Assembly: GCA_964057225.1 (NCBI GenBank)
Contig: OZ059897.1
Location: forward strand, 17,732,001 to 17,796,000
Origin: Auanema rhodensis
Taxonomy: Eukaryota; Nematoda; Chromadorea; Rhabditida; Rhabditidae
DNA: 64,000 nt
Direction of reading: 5' to 3'
This document shows positions 23,517 through 36,152 of the stretch, piece by piece; position 1 is the stretch's first letter; each line of letters begins with the position of its first letter. The notes beneath the pieces are model-generated. The model searched no databases. It had not been told where the DNA came from and was given only the letters and a program-made list of their open reading frames with translations. The translations under genes were made by a program, and so were the position numbers.

Positions 23517-24569
23517 CACTGCACTACATTGAGAAACACTTAATACAAAAATTAGTTATGATCGTTTGAAAAATGATGCATTAGTGTATGTTGAGTTTCC
23601 ATGTACACTCAACATTGCTTCCAAAAACATTTTGACAAAAATTTTTTCGAAAAATTTCAAAATAATTTAGCAAAAAGTAGATGTTTTTAGATTTATTTTT
23701 TCAAGGCAAAGACGATGGACAATGTTATTCAACGAAAAAATTAATTCTTCAGGGTGAAAATCGAGGATATAAGTGTGAACTTATATCAGTTGATATCTCG
23801 GTGCATTTTTAAGCTAGCGCAAATCTGATAACACAGATCGACGCAGCTTAAAAATCCGCATCGAATGCACTATACTACATTGAGAAACGCTTAATACAAA
23901 AATTAGTTATGATCGTTTGAAAAATGATGCATTAGTGTATGTTGAGTTTCCATGTACACTCAACATTGCTTCCAAAAAAATTTTGACAAAAATTTTTTCG
24001 AAAAATTTCAAAATAATTTAGCAAAAAGTAGATGTTTTTAGATTCCTTTTTTCAAGGCAAAGACGATGGACAATGTTATTCAACGAAAAAATTAATTCTT
24101 CAGGGTGAAAATCGAGGATATAAGTGTGAACTTATATCAGTTGATATCTCGGTGCATTTTTAAGCTAGCGCAAATCTGATAACACAGATCGACGCAGCTT
24201 AAAAATCCGCATCGAATGCACTATACTACATTGAGAAACGCTTAATACAAAAATTAGTTATGATCGTTTGAAAAATGATGCATTAGTGTATGTTGAGTTT
24301 CCATGTACACTCAACATTGCTTCCAAAAAAATTTTGACAAAAATTTTTTCGAAAAATTTCAAAATAATTTAGCAAAAAGTAGATGTTTTTAGATTCCTTT
24401 TTTCAAGGCAAAGATGATGGACAATGTTATTCAACGAAAAAATTAATTCTTCAGGGTGAAAATCGAGGATATAAGTGTGAACTTATATCAGTTGATATCT
24501 CGGTGCATTTTTAAGCTAGCGCAAATCTGATAACACAGATCGACGCAGGTTAAAAATCCGCATCGAATG
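23166..24569. repeat. G D F0 F2 block
   Basis: Starts 23166 (G), 23517 (D with private GATTTATTTTTTC), 23868 (F0), 24219 (F2, ends GCAGGTT). With neighbours, F0-F2-G at 22464-23516 is repeated at 23868-24920, an offset of 1,404 bp. The GATTTATTTTTTC change recurs only in the D unit at 27378. Confidence 0.8.
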
Positions 24570-24920
24570 CACTATACTACATTGAGAAACGCTTAATACA
24601 AAAATTAGTTATGATCGTTTGAAAAATGATGCATTAGTGTATGTTGAGTTTCCATGTACACTCAACATTGCTTCCAAAAACATTTTGACAAAAATTTTTT
24701 CGAAAAATTTCAAAATAATTTTGCAAAAAGTAGATGTTTTCAGATTTTTTTTTTCAAGGCAAAGACGATGGACAATGTTATTCAACGAAAAAATTAATTC
24801 TTCAGGGTGAAAATCGAGGATATAAGTGTGAACTTATATCAGTTGATATCTCGGTGCATTTTTAAGCTAGCGCAAATCTGATAACACAGATCGACGCAGC
24901 TTACAAATCCGCATCGAATG
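24570..24920 (+). repeat. G-type monomer
   Basis: Opens copy b. T153 and C172 with the T run; ends with the CTTACAAAT arm that precedes an H unit, as at 16848 and 28782. Its TTG-initiated frame spans 24619-24810. Confidence 0.85.
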
Positions 24921-27728
24921 CACTATACTACATTGAGAAACGCTTAATACAAAAATTAGTTATGATCGTTTGAAAAATGATGCATTAGTGTATGTTGAGT
25001 TTCCATGTACACTCAACATTGCTTCCAAAAACATTATGACAAAAATTTTTTCGAAAAATTTCAAAATAATTTAGCAAAAAGTAGATGTTTTTAGATTCCT
25101 TTTTTCAAGGCAAAGACGATGGACAATGTTATTCAACGAAAAAAACAATTCTTCAGGGTGAAAATCGAGGATATAAGTGTGAACTTATATCAGTTGATAT
25201 ATCGGTGCATTTTTAAGCTAGCGCAAATCTGATAACACAGATCGACGCAGCTTACAAATCCGCATCGAATGCACTATACTACATTGAGAAACGCTTAATA
25301 CAAAAATTAGTTATGATCGTTTGAAAAATGATGCATTAGTGTATGTTGAGTTTCCATGTACACTCAACATTGCTTCCAAAAAAATTTTGACAAAAATTTT
25401 TTCGAAAAATTTCAAAATAATTTAGCAAAAAGTAGATGTTTTTAGATTCCTTTTTTCAAGGCAAAGACGATGGACAATGTTATTCAACGAAAAAATTAAT
25501 TCTTCAGGGTGAAAATCGAGGATATAAGTGTGAACTTATATCAGTTGATATCTCGGTGCATTTTTAAGCTAGCGTAAATCTGATAACACAGATCGACGCA
25601 GCTTAAAAATCCGCATCGAATGCACTATACTACATTGAGAAACGCTTAATACAAAAATTAGTTATGATCGTTTGAAAAATGATGCATTAGTGTATGTTGA
25701 GTTTCCATGTACACTCAATATTGCTTCCAAAAAAATTTTGACAAAAATTTTTTCGAAAAATTTCAAAATAATTTAGCAAAAAGTAGATGTTTTTAGATTC
25801 CTTTTTTCAAGGCAAAGACGATGGACAATGTTATTCAACGAAAAAAACAATTCTTCAGGGTGAAAATCGAGGATATAAGTGTGAACTTATATCAGTTGAT
25901 ATATCGGTGCATTTTTAAGCTAGCGCAAATCTGATAACACAGATCGACGCAGCTTACAAATCCGCATCGAATGCACTATACTACATTGAGAAACGCTTAA
26001 TACAAAAATTAGTTATGATCGTTTGAAAAATGATGCATTAGTGTATGTTGAGTTTCCATGTACACTCAACATTGCTTCCAAAAAAATTTTGACAAAAATT
26101 TTTTCGAAAAATTTCAAAATAATTTAGCAAAAAGTAGATGTTTTTAGATTCCTTTTTTCAAGGCAAAGACGATGGACAATGTTATTCAACGAAAAAATTA
26201 ATTCTTCAGGGTGAAAATCGAGGATATAAGTGTGAACTTATATCAGTTGATATCTCGGTGCATTTTTAAGCTAGCGCAAATCTGATAACACAGATCGACG
26301 CAGCTTAAAAATCCGCATCGAATGCACTATACTACATTGAGAAACGCTTAATACAAAAATTAGTTATGATCGTTTGAAAAATGATGCATTAGTGTATGTT
26401 GAGTTTCCGTGTACACTCAACATTGCTTCCAAAAAAATTTTGACAAAAATTTTTTCGAAAAATTTCAAAATAATTTAGCAAAAAGTAGATGTTTTTAGAT
26501 TCCTTTTTTCAAGGCAAAGACGATGGACAATGTTATTCAACGAAAAAATTAATTCATCAGGGTGAAAATCGAGGATATAAGTGTGAACTTATATCAGTTG
26601 ATATCTCGGTGCATTTTTAAGCTAGCGCAAATCTGATAACACAGATCGACGCAGGTTAAAAATCCGCATCGAATGCACTATACTACATTGAGAAACGCTT
26701 AATACAAAAACTAGTTATGATCGTTTGAAAAATGATGCATTAGTGTATGTTGAGTTTCCATGTACACTCAACATTGCTTCCAAAAACATTTTGACGAAAA
26801 TTTTTTCGAAAAATTTCAAAATAATTTAGCAAAAAGTAGATGTTTTTAGATTTCTTTTTTCAAGGCAAAGACGATGGACAATGTTATTCAACGAAAAAAT
26901 TAATTCTTCAGGGTGAAAATCGAGGATATAAGTGTGAACTTATATCAGTTGATATCTCGGTGCATTTTTAAGCTAGCGCAAATCTGATAACACAGATCGA
27001 CGCAGCTCAAAAATCCGCATCGAATGCACTGCACTACATTGAGAAACGCTTAATTCAAAAGTTAGTTATGATCGTTTGAAAAATGATGCATTAGTGTATG
27101 TTGAGTTTCCATGTACACTCAACATTGCTTCCAAAAACATTTTGACAAAAATTTTTTCGAAAAATTTCAAAATAATTTAACAAAAAGTACATTTTTGTAG
27201 GTTCCTTTTTTCAAGGCAAAGACGATGGACAATGTTATTCAACGAAAAAATTAATTCTTCAGGGTGAAAATCGAGGATATAAGTGTGAACTTATATCAGT
27301 TGATATCTCGGTGCATTTTTAAGCTAACGCAAATCTGATAACACAGATCGACGCAGCTTAAAAATCCGCATCGAATGCACTGCACTACATTGAGAAACAC
27401 TTAATACAAAAATTAGTTATGATCGTTTGAAAAATGATGCATTAGTGTATGTTGAGTTTCCATGTACACTCAACATTGCTTCCAAAAACATTTTGACAAA
27501 AATTTTTTCGAAAAATTTCAAAATAATTTAGCAAAAAGTAGATGTTTTTAGATTTATTTTTTCAAGGCAAAGACGATGGACAATGTTATTCAACGAAAAA
27601 ATTAATTCTTCAGGGTGAAAATCGAGGATATAAGTGTGAACTTATATCAGTTGATATCTCGGTGCATTTTTAAGCTAGCGCAAATCTGATAACACAGATC
27701 GACGCAGGTTAAAAATCCGCATCGAATG
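24570..27728. repeat. Higher-order repeat copy b (G H F0 I F0 X E C D)
   Basis: Nine monomers at 24570 (G), 24921 (H), 25272 (F0, private AGCGTAAATC), 25623 (I), 25974 (F0), 26325 (X with TTTCCGTGTAC), 26676 (E, private GACGAAAATT), 27027 (C, private CTAACGC), 27378 (D with GATTTATTTT, ends GCAGGTT). Relative to copy a it lacks F1 and the duplicated E-C. The CCGTG change (A85G) is shared with the X units at 31239 and 34749. Confidence 0.88.
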
Positions 27729-28781
27729 CACTGCACTACATTGAGAAACGCTTAATTCAAAAGTTAGTTATGATCGTTTGAAAAATGATGCATTAGTGTA
27801 TGTTGAGTTTCCATGTACACTCAACATTGCTTCCAAAAAAATTTTGACAAAAATTTTTTCGAAAAATTTCAAAATAATTTAGCAAAAAGTAGATGTTTTT
27901 AGATTCCTTTTTTCAAGGCAAAGACGATGGACAATGTTATTCAACGAAAAAATTAATTCTTCAGGGTGAAAATCGAGGATATAAGTGTGAACTTATATCA
28001 GTTGATATCTCGGTGCATTTTTAAGCTAGCGCAAATCTGATAACACAGATCGACGCAGCTTAAAAATCCGCATCGAATGCACTATACTACATTGAGAAAC
28101 GCTTAATACAAAAATTAGTTATGATCGTTTGAAAAATGATGCATTAGTGTATGTTGAGTTTCCATGTACACTCAACATTGCTTCCAAAAAAATTTTGACA
28201 AAAATTTTTTCGAAAAATTTCAAAATAATTTAGCAAAAAGTAGATGTTTTTAGATTCCTTTTTTCAAGGCAAAGATGATGGACAATGTTATTCAACGAAA
28301 AAATTAATTCTTCAGGGTGAAAATCGAGGATATAAGTGTGAACTTATATCAGTTGATATCTCGGTGCATTTTTAAGCTAGCGCAAATCTGATAACACAGA
28401 TCGACGCAGGTTAAAAATCCGCATCGAATGCACTATACTACATTGAGAAACGCTTAATACAAAAATTAGTTATGATCGTTTGAAAAATGATGCATTAGTG
28501 TATGTTGAGTTTCCATGTACACTCAACATTGCTTCCAAAAACATTTAGACAAAAATTTTTTCGAAAAATTTCAAAATAATTTAGCAAAAAGTAGATGTTT
28601 TTAGATTTCTTTTTTCAAGGCAAAGACGATGGACAATGTTATTCAACGAAAAAATTAATTCTTCAGGGTGAAAATCGAGGATATAAGTGTGAACTTATAT
28701 CAGTTGATATATCGGTGCATTTTTAAGCTAGCGCAAATCTGATAACACAGATCGACGCAGCTTAAAAATCCGCATCGAATG
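27729..28781. repeat. Mosaic C/F0, F2, and ACATTTAGAC unit
   Basis: Starts 27729 (first 35 bases or so are C type with T29 and G35, then A112 and F0 sequence), 28080 (F2, ends GCAGGTT), 28431 (private ACATTTAGAC, AGATTTC, A281). The first unit is a within-monomer crossover product with its switch between offsets 36 and 112. Confidence 0.8.
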
Positions 28782-29132
28782 CACTATACTACATTGAGAA
28801 ACGCTTAATACAAAAATTAGTTATGATCGTTTGAAAAATGATGCATTAGTGTATGTTGAGTTTCCATGTACACTCAACATTGCTTCCAAAAACATTTTGA
28901 CAAAAATTTTTTCGAAAAATTTCAAAATAATTTTGCAAAAAGTAGATGTTTTCAGATTTTTTTTTTCAAGGCAAAGACGATGGACAATGTTATTCAACGA
29001 AAAAATTAATTCTTCAGGGTGAAAATCGAGGATATAAGTGTGAACTTATATCAGTTGATATCTCGGTGCATTTTTAAGCTAGCGCAAATCTGATAACACA
29101 GATCGACGCAGCTTACAAATCCGCATCGAATG
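28782..29132 (+). repeat. G-type monomer
   Basis: Opens copy c with T153, C172 and the T run, ending in CTTACAAAT. The TTG-initiated frame is 28831-29022, identical in length to the other G copies because those copies are nearly identical. Confidence 0.85.
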
Positions 29133-32100
29133 CACTATACTACATTGAGAAACGCTTAATACAAAAATTAGTTATGATCGTTTGAAAAATGATGCATTAG
29201 TGTATGTTGAGTTTCCATGTACACTCAACATTGCTTCCAAAAACATTATGACAAAAATTTTTTCGAAAAATTTCAAAATAATTTAGCAAAAAGTAGATGT
29301 TTTTAGATTCCTTTTTTCAAGGCAAAGACGATGGACAATGTTATTCAACGAAAAAAACAATTCTTCAGGGTGAAAATCGAGGATATAAGTGTGAACTTAT
29401 ATCAGTTGATATATCGGTGCATTTTTAAGCTAGCGCAAATCTGATAACACAGATCGACGCAGCTTACAAATCCGCATCGAATGCACTATACTACATTGAG
29501 AAACGCTTAATACAAAAATTAGTTATGATCGTTTGAAAAATGATGCATTAGTGTATGTTGAGTTTCCATGTACACTCAACATTGCTTCCAAAAAAATTTT
29601 GACAAAAATTTTTTCGAAAAATTTCAAAATAATTTAGCAAAAAGTAGATGTTTTTAGATTCCTTTTTTCAAGGCAAAGACGATGGACAATGTTATTCAAC
29701 GAAAAAATTAATTCTTCAGGGTGAAAATCGAGGATATAAGTGTGAACTTATATCAGTTGATATCTCGGTGCATTTTTAAGCTAGCGCAAATCTGATAACA
29801 CAGATCGAAGCAGCTTAAAAATCCGCATCGAATGCACTATACTACATTGAGAAACGCTTAATACAAAAATTAGTTATGATCGTTTGAAAAATGATGCATT
29901 AGTGTATGTTGAGTTTCCATGTACACTCAATATTGCTTCCAAAAAAATTTTGACAAAAATTTTTTCGAAAAATTTCAAAATAATTTAGCAAAAAGTAGAT
30001 GTTTTTAGATTCCTTTTTTCAAGGCAAAGACGATGGACAATGTTATTCAACGAAAAAAACAATTCTTCAGGGTGAAAATCGAGGATATAAGTGTGAACTT
30101 ATATCAGTTGATATATCGGTGCATTTTTAAGCTAGCGCAAATCTGATAACACAGATCGACGCAGCTTACAAATCCGCATCGAATGCACTATACTACATTG
30201 AGAAACGCTTAATACAAAAATTAGTTATGATCGTTTGAAAAATGATGCATTAGTGTATGTTGAGTTTCCATGTACACTCAACATTGCTTCCAAAAAAATT
30301 TTGACAAAAATTTTTTCGAAAAATTTCAAAATAATTTAGCAAAAAGTAGATGTTTTTAGATTCCTTTTTTCAAGGCAAAGACGATGGACAATGTTATTCA
30401 ACGAAAAAATTAATTCTTCAGGGTGAAAATCGAGGATATAAGTGTGAACTTATATCAGTTGATATCTCGGTGCATTTTTAAGCTAGCGCAAATCTGATAA
30501 CACAGATCGACGCAGCTTACAAATCCGCATCGAATGCACTATACTACATTGAGAAACGCTTAATACAAAAATTAGTTATGATCGTTTGAAAAATGATGCA
30601 TTAGTGTATGTTGAGTTTCCATGTACACTCAACATTGCTTCCAAAAAAATTTTGACAAAAATTTTTTCGAAAAATTTCAAAATAATTTAGCAAAAAGTAG
30701 ATGTTTTTAGATTCCTTTTTTCAAGGCAAAGACGATGGACAATGTTATTCAACGAAAAAATTAATTCTTCAGGGTGAAAATCGAGGATATAAGTGTGAAC
30801 TTATATCAGTTGATATCTCGGTGCATTTTTAAGCTAGCGCAAATCTGATAACACAGATCGACGCAGCTTAAAAATCCGCATCGAATGCACTATACTACAT
30901 TGAGAAACGCTTAATACAAAAATTAGTTATGATCGTTTGAAAAATGATGCATTAGTGTATGTTGAGTTTCCATGTACACTCAACATTGCTTCCAAAAAAA
31001 TTTTGACAAAAATTTTTTCGAAAAATTTCAAAATAATTTAGCAAAAAGTAGATGTTTTTAGATTCCTTTTTTCAAGGCAAAAACGATGGACAATGTTATT
31101 CAACGAAAAAATTAATTCTTCAGGGTGAAAATCGAGGATATAAGTGTGAACTTATATCAGTTGATATCTCGGTGCATTTTTAAGCTAGCGCAAATCTGAT
31201 AACACAGATCGACGCAGCTTAAAAATCCGCATCGAATGCACTATACTACATTGAGAAACGCTTAATACAAAAATTAGTTATGATCGTTTGAAAAATGATG
31301 CATTAGTGTATGTTGAGTTTCCGTGTACACTCAACATTGCTTCCAAAAAAATTTTGACAAAAATTTTTTCGAAAAATTTCAAAATAATTTAGCAAAAAGT
31401 AGATGTTTTTAGATTCCTTTTTTCAAGGCAAAGACGATGGACAATGTTATTCAACGAAAAAATTAATTCATCAGGGTGAAAATCGAGGATATAAGTGTGA
31501 ACTTATATCAGTTGATATCTCGGTGCATTTTTAAGCTAGCGCAAATCTGATAACACAGATCGACGCAGGTTAAAAATCCGCATCGAATGCACTATACTAC
31601 ATTGAGAAACGCTTAATACAAAAACTAGTTATGATCGTTTGAAAAATGATGCATTAGTGTATGTTGAGTTTCCATGTACACTCAACATTGCTTCCAAAAA
31701 AATTTTGACAAAAATTTTTTCGAAAAATTTCAAAATAATTTAGCAAAAAGTAGATGTTTTTAGATTTCTTTTTTCAAGGCAAAGACGATGGACAATGTTA
31801 TTCAACGAAAAAATTAATTCTTCAGGGTGAAAATCGAGGATATAAGTGTGAACTTATATCAGTTGATATCTCGGTGCATTTTTAAGCTAGCGCAAATCTG
31901 ATAACACAGATCGACGCAGCTCAAAAATCCGCATCGAATGCACTGCACTACATTGAGAAACGCTTAATTCAAAAGTTAGTTATGATCGTTTGAAAAATGA
32001 TGCATTAGTGTATGTTGAGTTTCCATGTACACTCAACATTGCTTCCAAAAACATTTTGACAAAAATTTTTTCGAAAAATTTCAAAATAATTTAACAAAAA

Positions 32101-32291
32101 GTACATTTTTGTAGGTTCCTTTTTTCAAGGCAAAGACGATGGACAATGTTATTCAACGAAAAAATTAATTCTTCAGGGTGAAAATCGAGGATATAAGTGT
32201 GAACTTATATCAGTTGATATCTCGGTGCATTTTTAAGCTAGCGCAAATCTGATAACACAGATCGACGCAGCTTACAAATCCGCATCGAATG
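28782..32291. repeat. Higher-order repeat copy c (G H F0 I F0 F0 F1 X E C)
   Basis: Ten monomers at 28782 (G), 29133 (H), 29484 (F0, private GATCGAAGC), 29835 (I), 30186 (F0, C335), 30537 (F0), 30888 (F1), 31239 (X with CCGTG), 31590 (E but with A112), 31941 (C, ends C335). It sits 12 monomers (4,212 bp) after copy b. It has one extra F0 and, instead of D, passes directly to H. Confidence 0.88.
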
Positions 32292-35200
32292 CACTATACT
32301 ACATTGAGAAACGCTTAATACAAAAATTAGTTATGATCGTTTGAAAAATGATGCATTAGTGTATGTTGAGTTTCCATGTACACTCAACATTGCTTCCAAA
32401 AACATTATGACAAAAATTTTTTCGAAAAATTTCAAAATAATTTAGCAAAAAGTAGATGTTTTTAGATTCCTTTTTTCAAGGCAAAGACGATGGACAATGT
32501 TATTCAACGAAAAAAACAATTCTTCAGGGTGAAAATCGAGGATATAAGTGTGAACTTATATCAGTTGATATATCGGTGCATTTTTAAGCTAGCGCAAATC
32601 TGATAACACAGATCGACGCAGCTTACAAATCCGCATCGAATGCACTATACTACATTGAGAAACGCTTAATACAAAAATTAGTTATGATCGTTTGAAAAAT
32701 GATGCATTAGTGTATGTTGAGTTTCCATGTACACTCAACATTGCTTCCAAAAAAATTTTGACAAAAATTTTTTCGAAAAATTTCAAAATAATTTAGCAAA
32801 AAGTAGATGTTTTTAGATTCCTTTTTTCAAGGCAAAGACGATGGACAATGTTATTCAACGAAAAAATTAATTCTTCAGGGTGAAAATCGAGGATATAAGT
32901 GTGAACTTATATCAGTTGATATCTCGGTGCATTTTTAAGCTAGCGCAAATCTGATAACACAGATCGACGCAGCTTACAAATCCGCATCGAATGCACTATA
33001 CTACATTGAGAAACGCTTAATACAAAAATTAGTTATGATCGTTTGAAAAATGATGCATTAGTGTATGTTGAGTTTCCATGTACACTCAACATTGCTTCCA
33101 AAAACATTATGACAAAAATTTTTTCGAAAAATTTCAAAATAATTTAGCAAAAAGTAGATGTTTTTAGATTCCTTTTTTCAAGGCAAAGACGATGGACAAT
33201 GTTATTCAACGAAAAAAACAATTCTTCAGGGTGAAAATCGAGGATATAAGTGTGAACTTATATCAGTTGATATATCGGTGCATTTTTAAGCTAGCGCAAA
33301 TCTGATAACACAGATCGACGCAGCTTACAAATCCGCATCGAATGCACTATACTACATTGAGAAACGCTTAATACAAAAATTAGTTATGATCGTTTGAAAA
33401 ATGATGCATTAGTGTATGTTGAGTTTCCATGTACACTCAACATTGCTTCCAAAAAAATTTTGACAAAAATTTTTTCGAAAAATTTCAAAATAATTTAGCA
33501 AAAAGTAGATGTTTTTAGATTCCTTTTTTCAAGGCAAAGACGATGGACAATGTTATTCAACGAAAAAATTAATTCTTCAGGGTGAAAATCGAGGATATAA
33601 GTGTGAACTTATATCAGTTGATATCTCGGTGCATTTTTAAGCTAGCGCAAATCTGATAACACAGATCGACGCAGCTTAAAAATCCGCATCGAATGCACTA
33701 TACTACATTGAGAAACGCTTAATACAAAAATTAGTTATGATCGTTTGAAAAATGATGCATTAGTGTATGTTCAGTTTCCATGTACACTCAATATTGCTTC
33801 CAAAAAAATTTTGACAAAAATTTTTTCGAAAAATTTCAAAATAATTTAGCAAAAAGTAGATGTTTTTAGATTCCTTTTTTCAAGGCAAAGACGATGGACA
33901 ATGTTATTCAACAAAAAAAACAATTCTTCAGGGTGAAAATCGAGGATATAAGTGTGAACTTATATCAGTTGATATATCGGTGCATTTTTAAGCTAGCGCA
34001 AATCTGATAACACAGATCGACGCAGCTTACAAATCCGCATCGAATGCACTATACTACATTGAGAAACGCTTAATACAAAAATTAGTTATGATCGTTTGAA
34101 AAATGATGCATTAGTGTATGTTGAGTTTCCATGTACACTCAACATTGCTTCCAAAAAAATTTTGACAAAAATTTTTTCGAAAAATTTCAAAATAATTTAG
34201 CAAAAAGTAGATGTTTTTAGATTCCTTTTTTCAAGGCAAAGACGATGGACAATGTTATTCAACGAAAAAATTAATTCTTCAGGGTGAAAATCGAGGATAT
34301 AAGTGTGAACTTATATCAGTTGATATCTCGGTGCATTTTTAAGCTAGCGCAAATCTGATAACACAGATCGACGCAGCTTAAAAATCCGCATCGAATGCAC
34401 TATACTACATTGAGAAACGCTTAATACAAAAATTAGTTATGATCGTTTGAAAAATGATGCATTAGTGTATGTTGAGTTTCCATGTACACTCAACATTGCT
34501 TCCAAAAAAATTTTGACAAAAATTTTTTCGAAAAATTTCAAAATAATTTAGCAAAAAGTAGATGTTTTTAGATTCCTTTTTTCAAAGCAAAAACGATGGA
34601 CAATGTTATTCAACGAAAAAATTAATTCTTCAGGGTGAAAATCGAGGATATAAGTGTGAACTTATATCAGTTGATATCTCGGTGCATTTTTAAGCTAGCG
34701 CAAATCTGATAACACAGATCGACGCAGCTTAAAAATCCGCATCGAATGCACTATACTACATTGAGAAACGCTTAATACAAAAATTAGTTATGATCGTTTG
34801 AAAAATGATGCATTAGTGTATGTTGAGTTTCCGTGTACACTCAACATTGCTTCCAAAAAAATTTTGACAAAAATTTTTTCGAAAAATTTCAAAATAATTT
34901 AGCAAAAAGTAGATGTTTTTAGATTCCTTTTTTCAAGGCAAAGACGATGGACAATGTTATTCAACGAAAAAATTAATTCATCAGGGTGAAAATCGAGGAT
35001 ATAAGTGTGAACTTATATCAGTTGATATCTCGGTGCATTTTTAAGCTAGCGCAAATCTGATAACACAGATCGACGCAGGTTAAAAATCCGCATCGAATGC
35101 ACTATACTACATTGAGAAACGCTTAATACAAAAACTAGTTATGATCGTTTGAAAAATGATGCATTAGTGTATGTTGAGTTTCCATGTACACTCAACATTG

Positions 35201-36152
35201 CTTCCAAAAACATTTTGACAAAAATTTTTTCGAAAAATTTCAAAATAATTTAGCAAAAAGTAGATGTTTTTAGATTTCTTTTTTCAAGGCAAAGACGATG
35301 GACAATGTTATTCAACGAAAAAATTAATTCTTCAGGGTGAAAATCGAGGATATAAGTGTGAACTTATATCAGTTGATATCTCGGTGCATTTTTAAGCTAG
35401 CGCAAATCTGATAACACAGATCGACGCAGCTCAAAAATCCGCATCGAATGCACTGCACTACATTGAGAAACGCTTAATTCAAAAGTTAGTTATGATCGTT
35501 TGAAAAATGATGCATTAGTGTATGTTGAGTTTCCATGTACACTCAACATTGCTTCCAAAAACATTTTGACAAAAATTTTTTCGAAAAATTTCAAAATAAT
35601 TTAGCAAAAAGTAGATGTTTTTAGATTCCTTTTTTCAAGGCAAAGACGATGGACAATGTTATTCAACGAAAAAATTAATTCTTCAGGGTGAAAATCGAGG
35701 ATATAAGTGTGAACTTATATCAGTTGATATCTCGGTGCATTTTTAAGCTAGCGCAAATCTGATAACACAGATCGACGCAGCTTAAAAATCCGCATCGAAT
35801 GCACTGCACTACATTGAAAAACACTTAATACAAAAATTAGTTATGATCGTTTGAAAAATGATGCATTAGTGTATGTTGAGTTTCCATGTACACTCAACAT
35901 TGCTTCCAAAAACATTTTGACAAAAATTTTTTCGAAAAATTTCAAAATAATTTAGCAAAAAGTAGATGTTTTTAGATTCCTTTTTTCAAGGCAAAGACGA
36001 TGGACAATGTTATTCAACGAAAAAATTAATTCTTCAGGGTGAAAATCGAGGATATAAGTGTGAACTTATATCAGTTGATATCTCGGTGCATTTTTAAGCT
36101 AGCGCAAATCTGATAACACAGATCGACGCAGCTTAAAAATCCGCATCGAATG
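32292..36152. repeat. Higher-order repeat copy d (H F0, then H F0 I F0 F1 X E C D)
   Basis: Starts 32292 (H), 32643 (F0, C335), 32994 (H), 33345 (F0), 33696 (I, private TGTTCAG and CAACAAAAAAA), 34047 (F0), 34398 (F1, private CAAAGCAAAAACG), 34749 (X with CCGTG), 35100 (E), 35451 (C at its 5' end but GATTCC middle), 35802 (D, private CATTGAAAAAC). An H-F0 pair is duplicated at the left end and G is missing. The last two units have lost the C/D middle signature by conversion or exchange. Confidence 0.85.
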
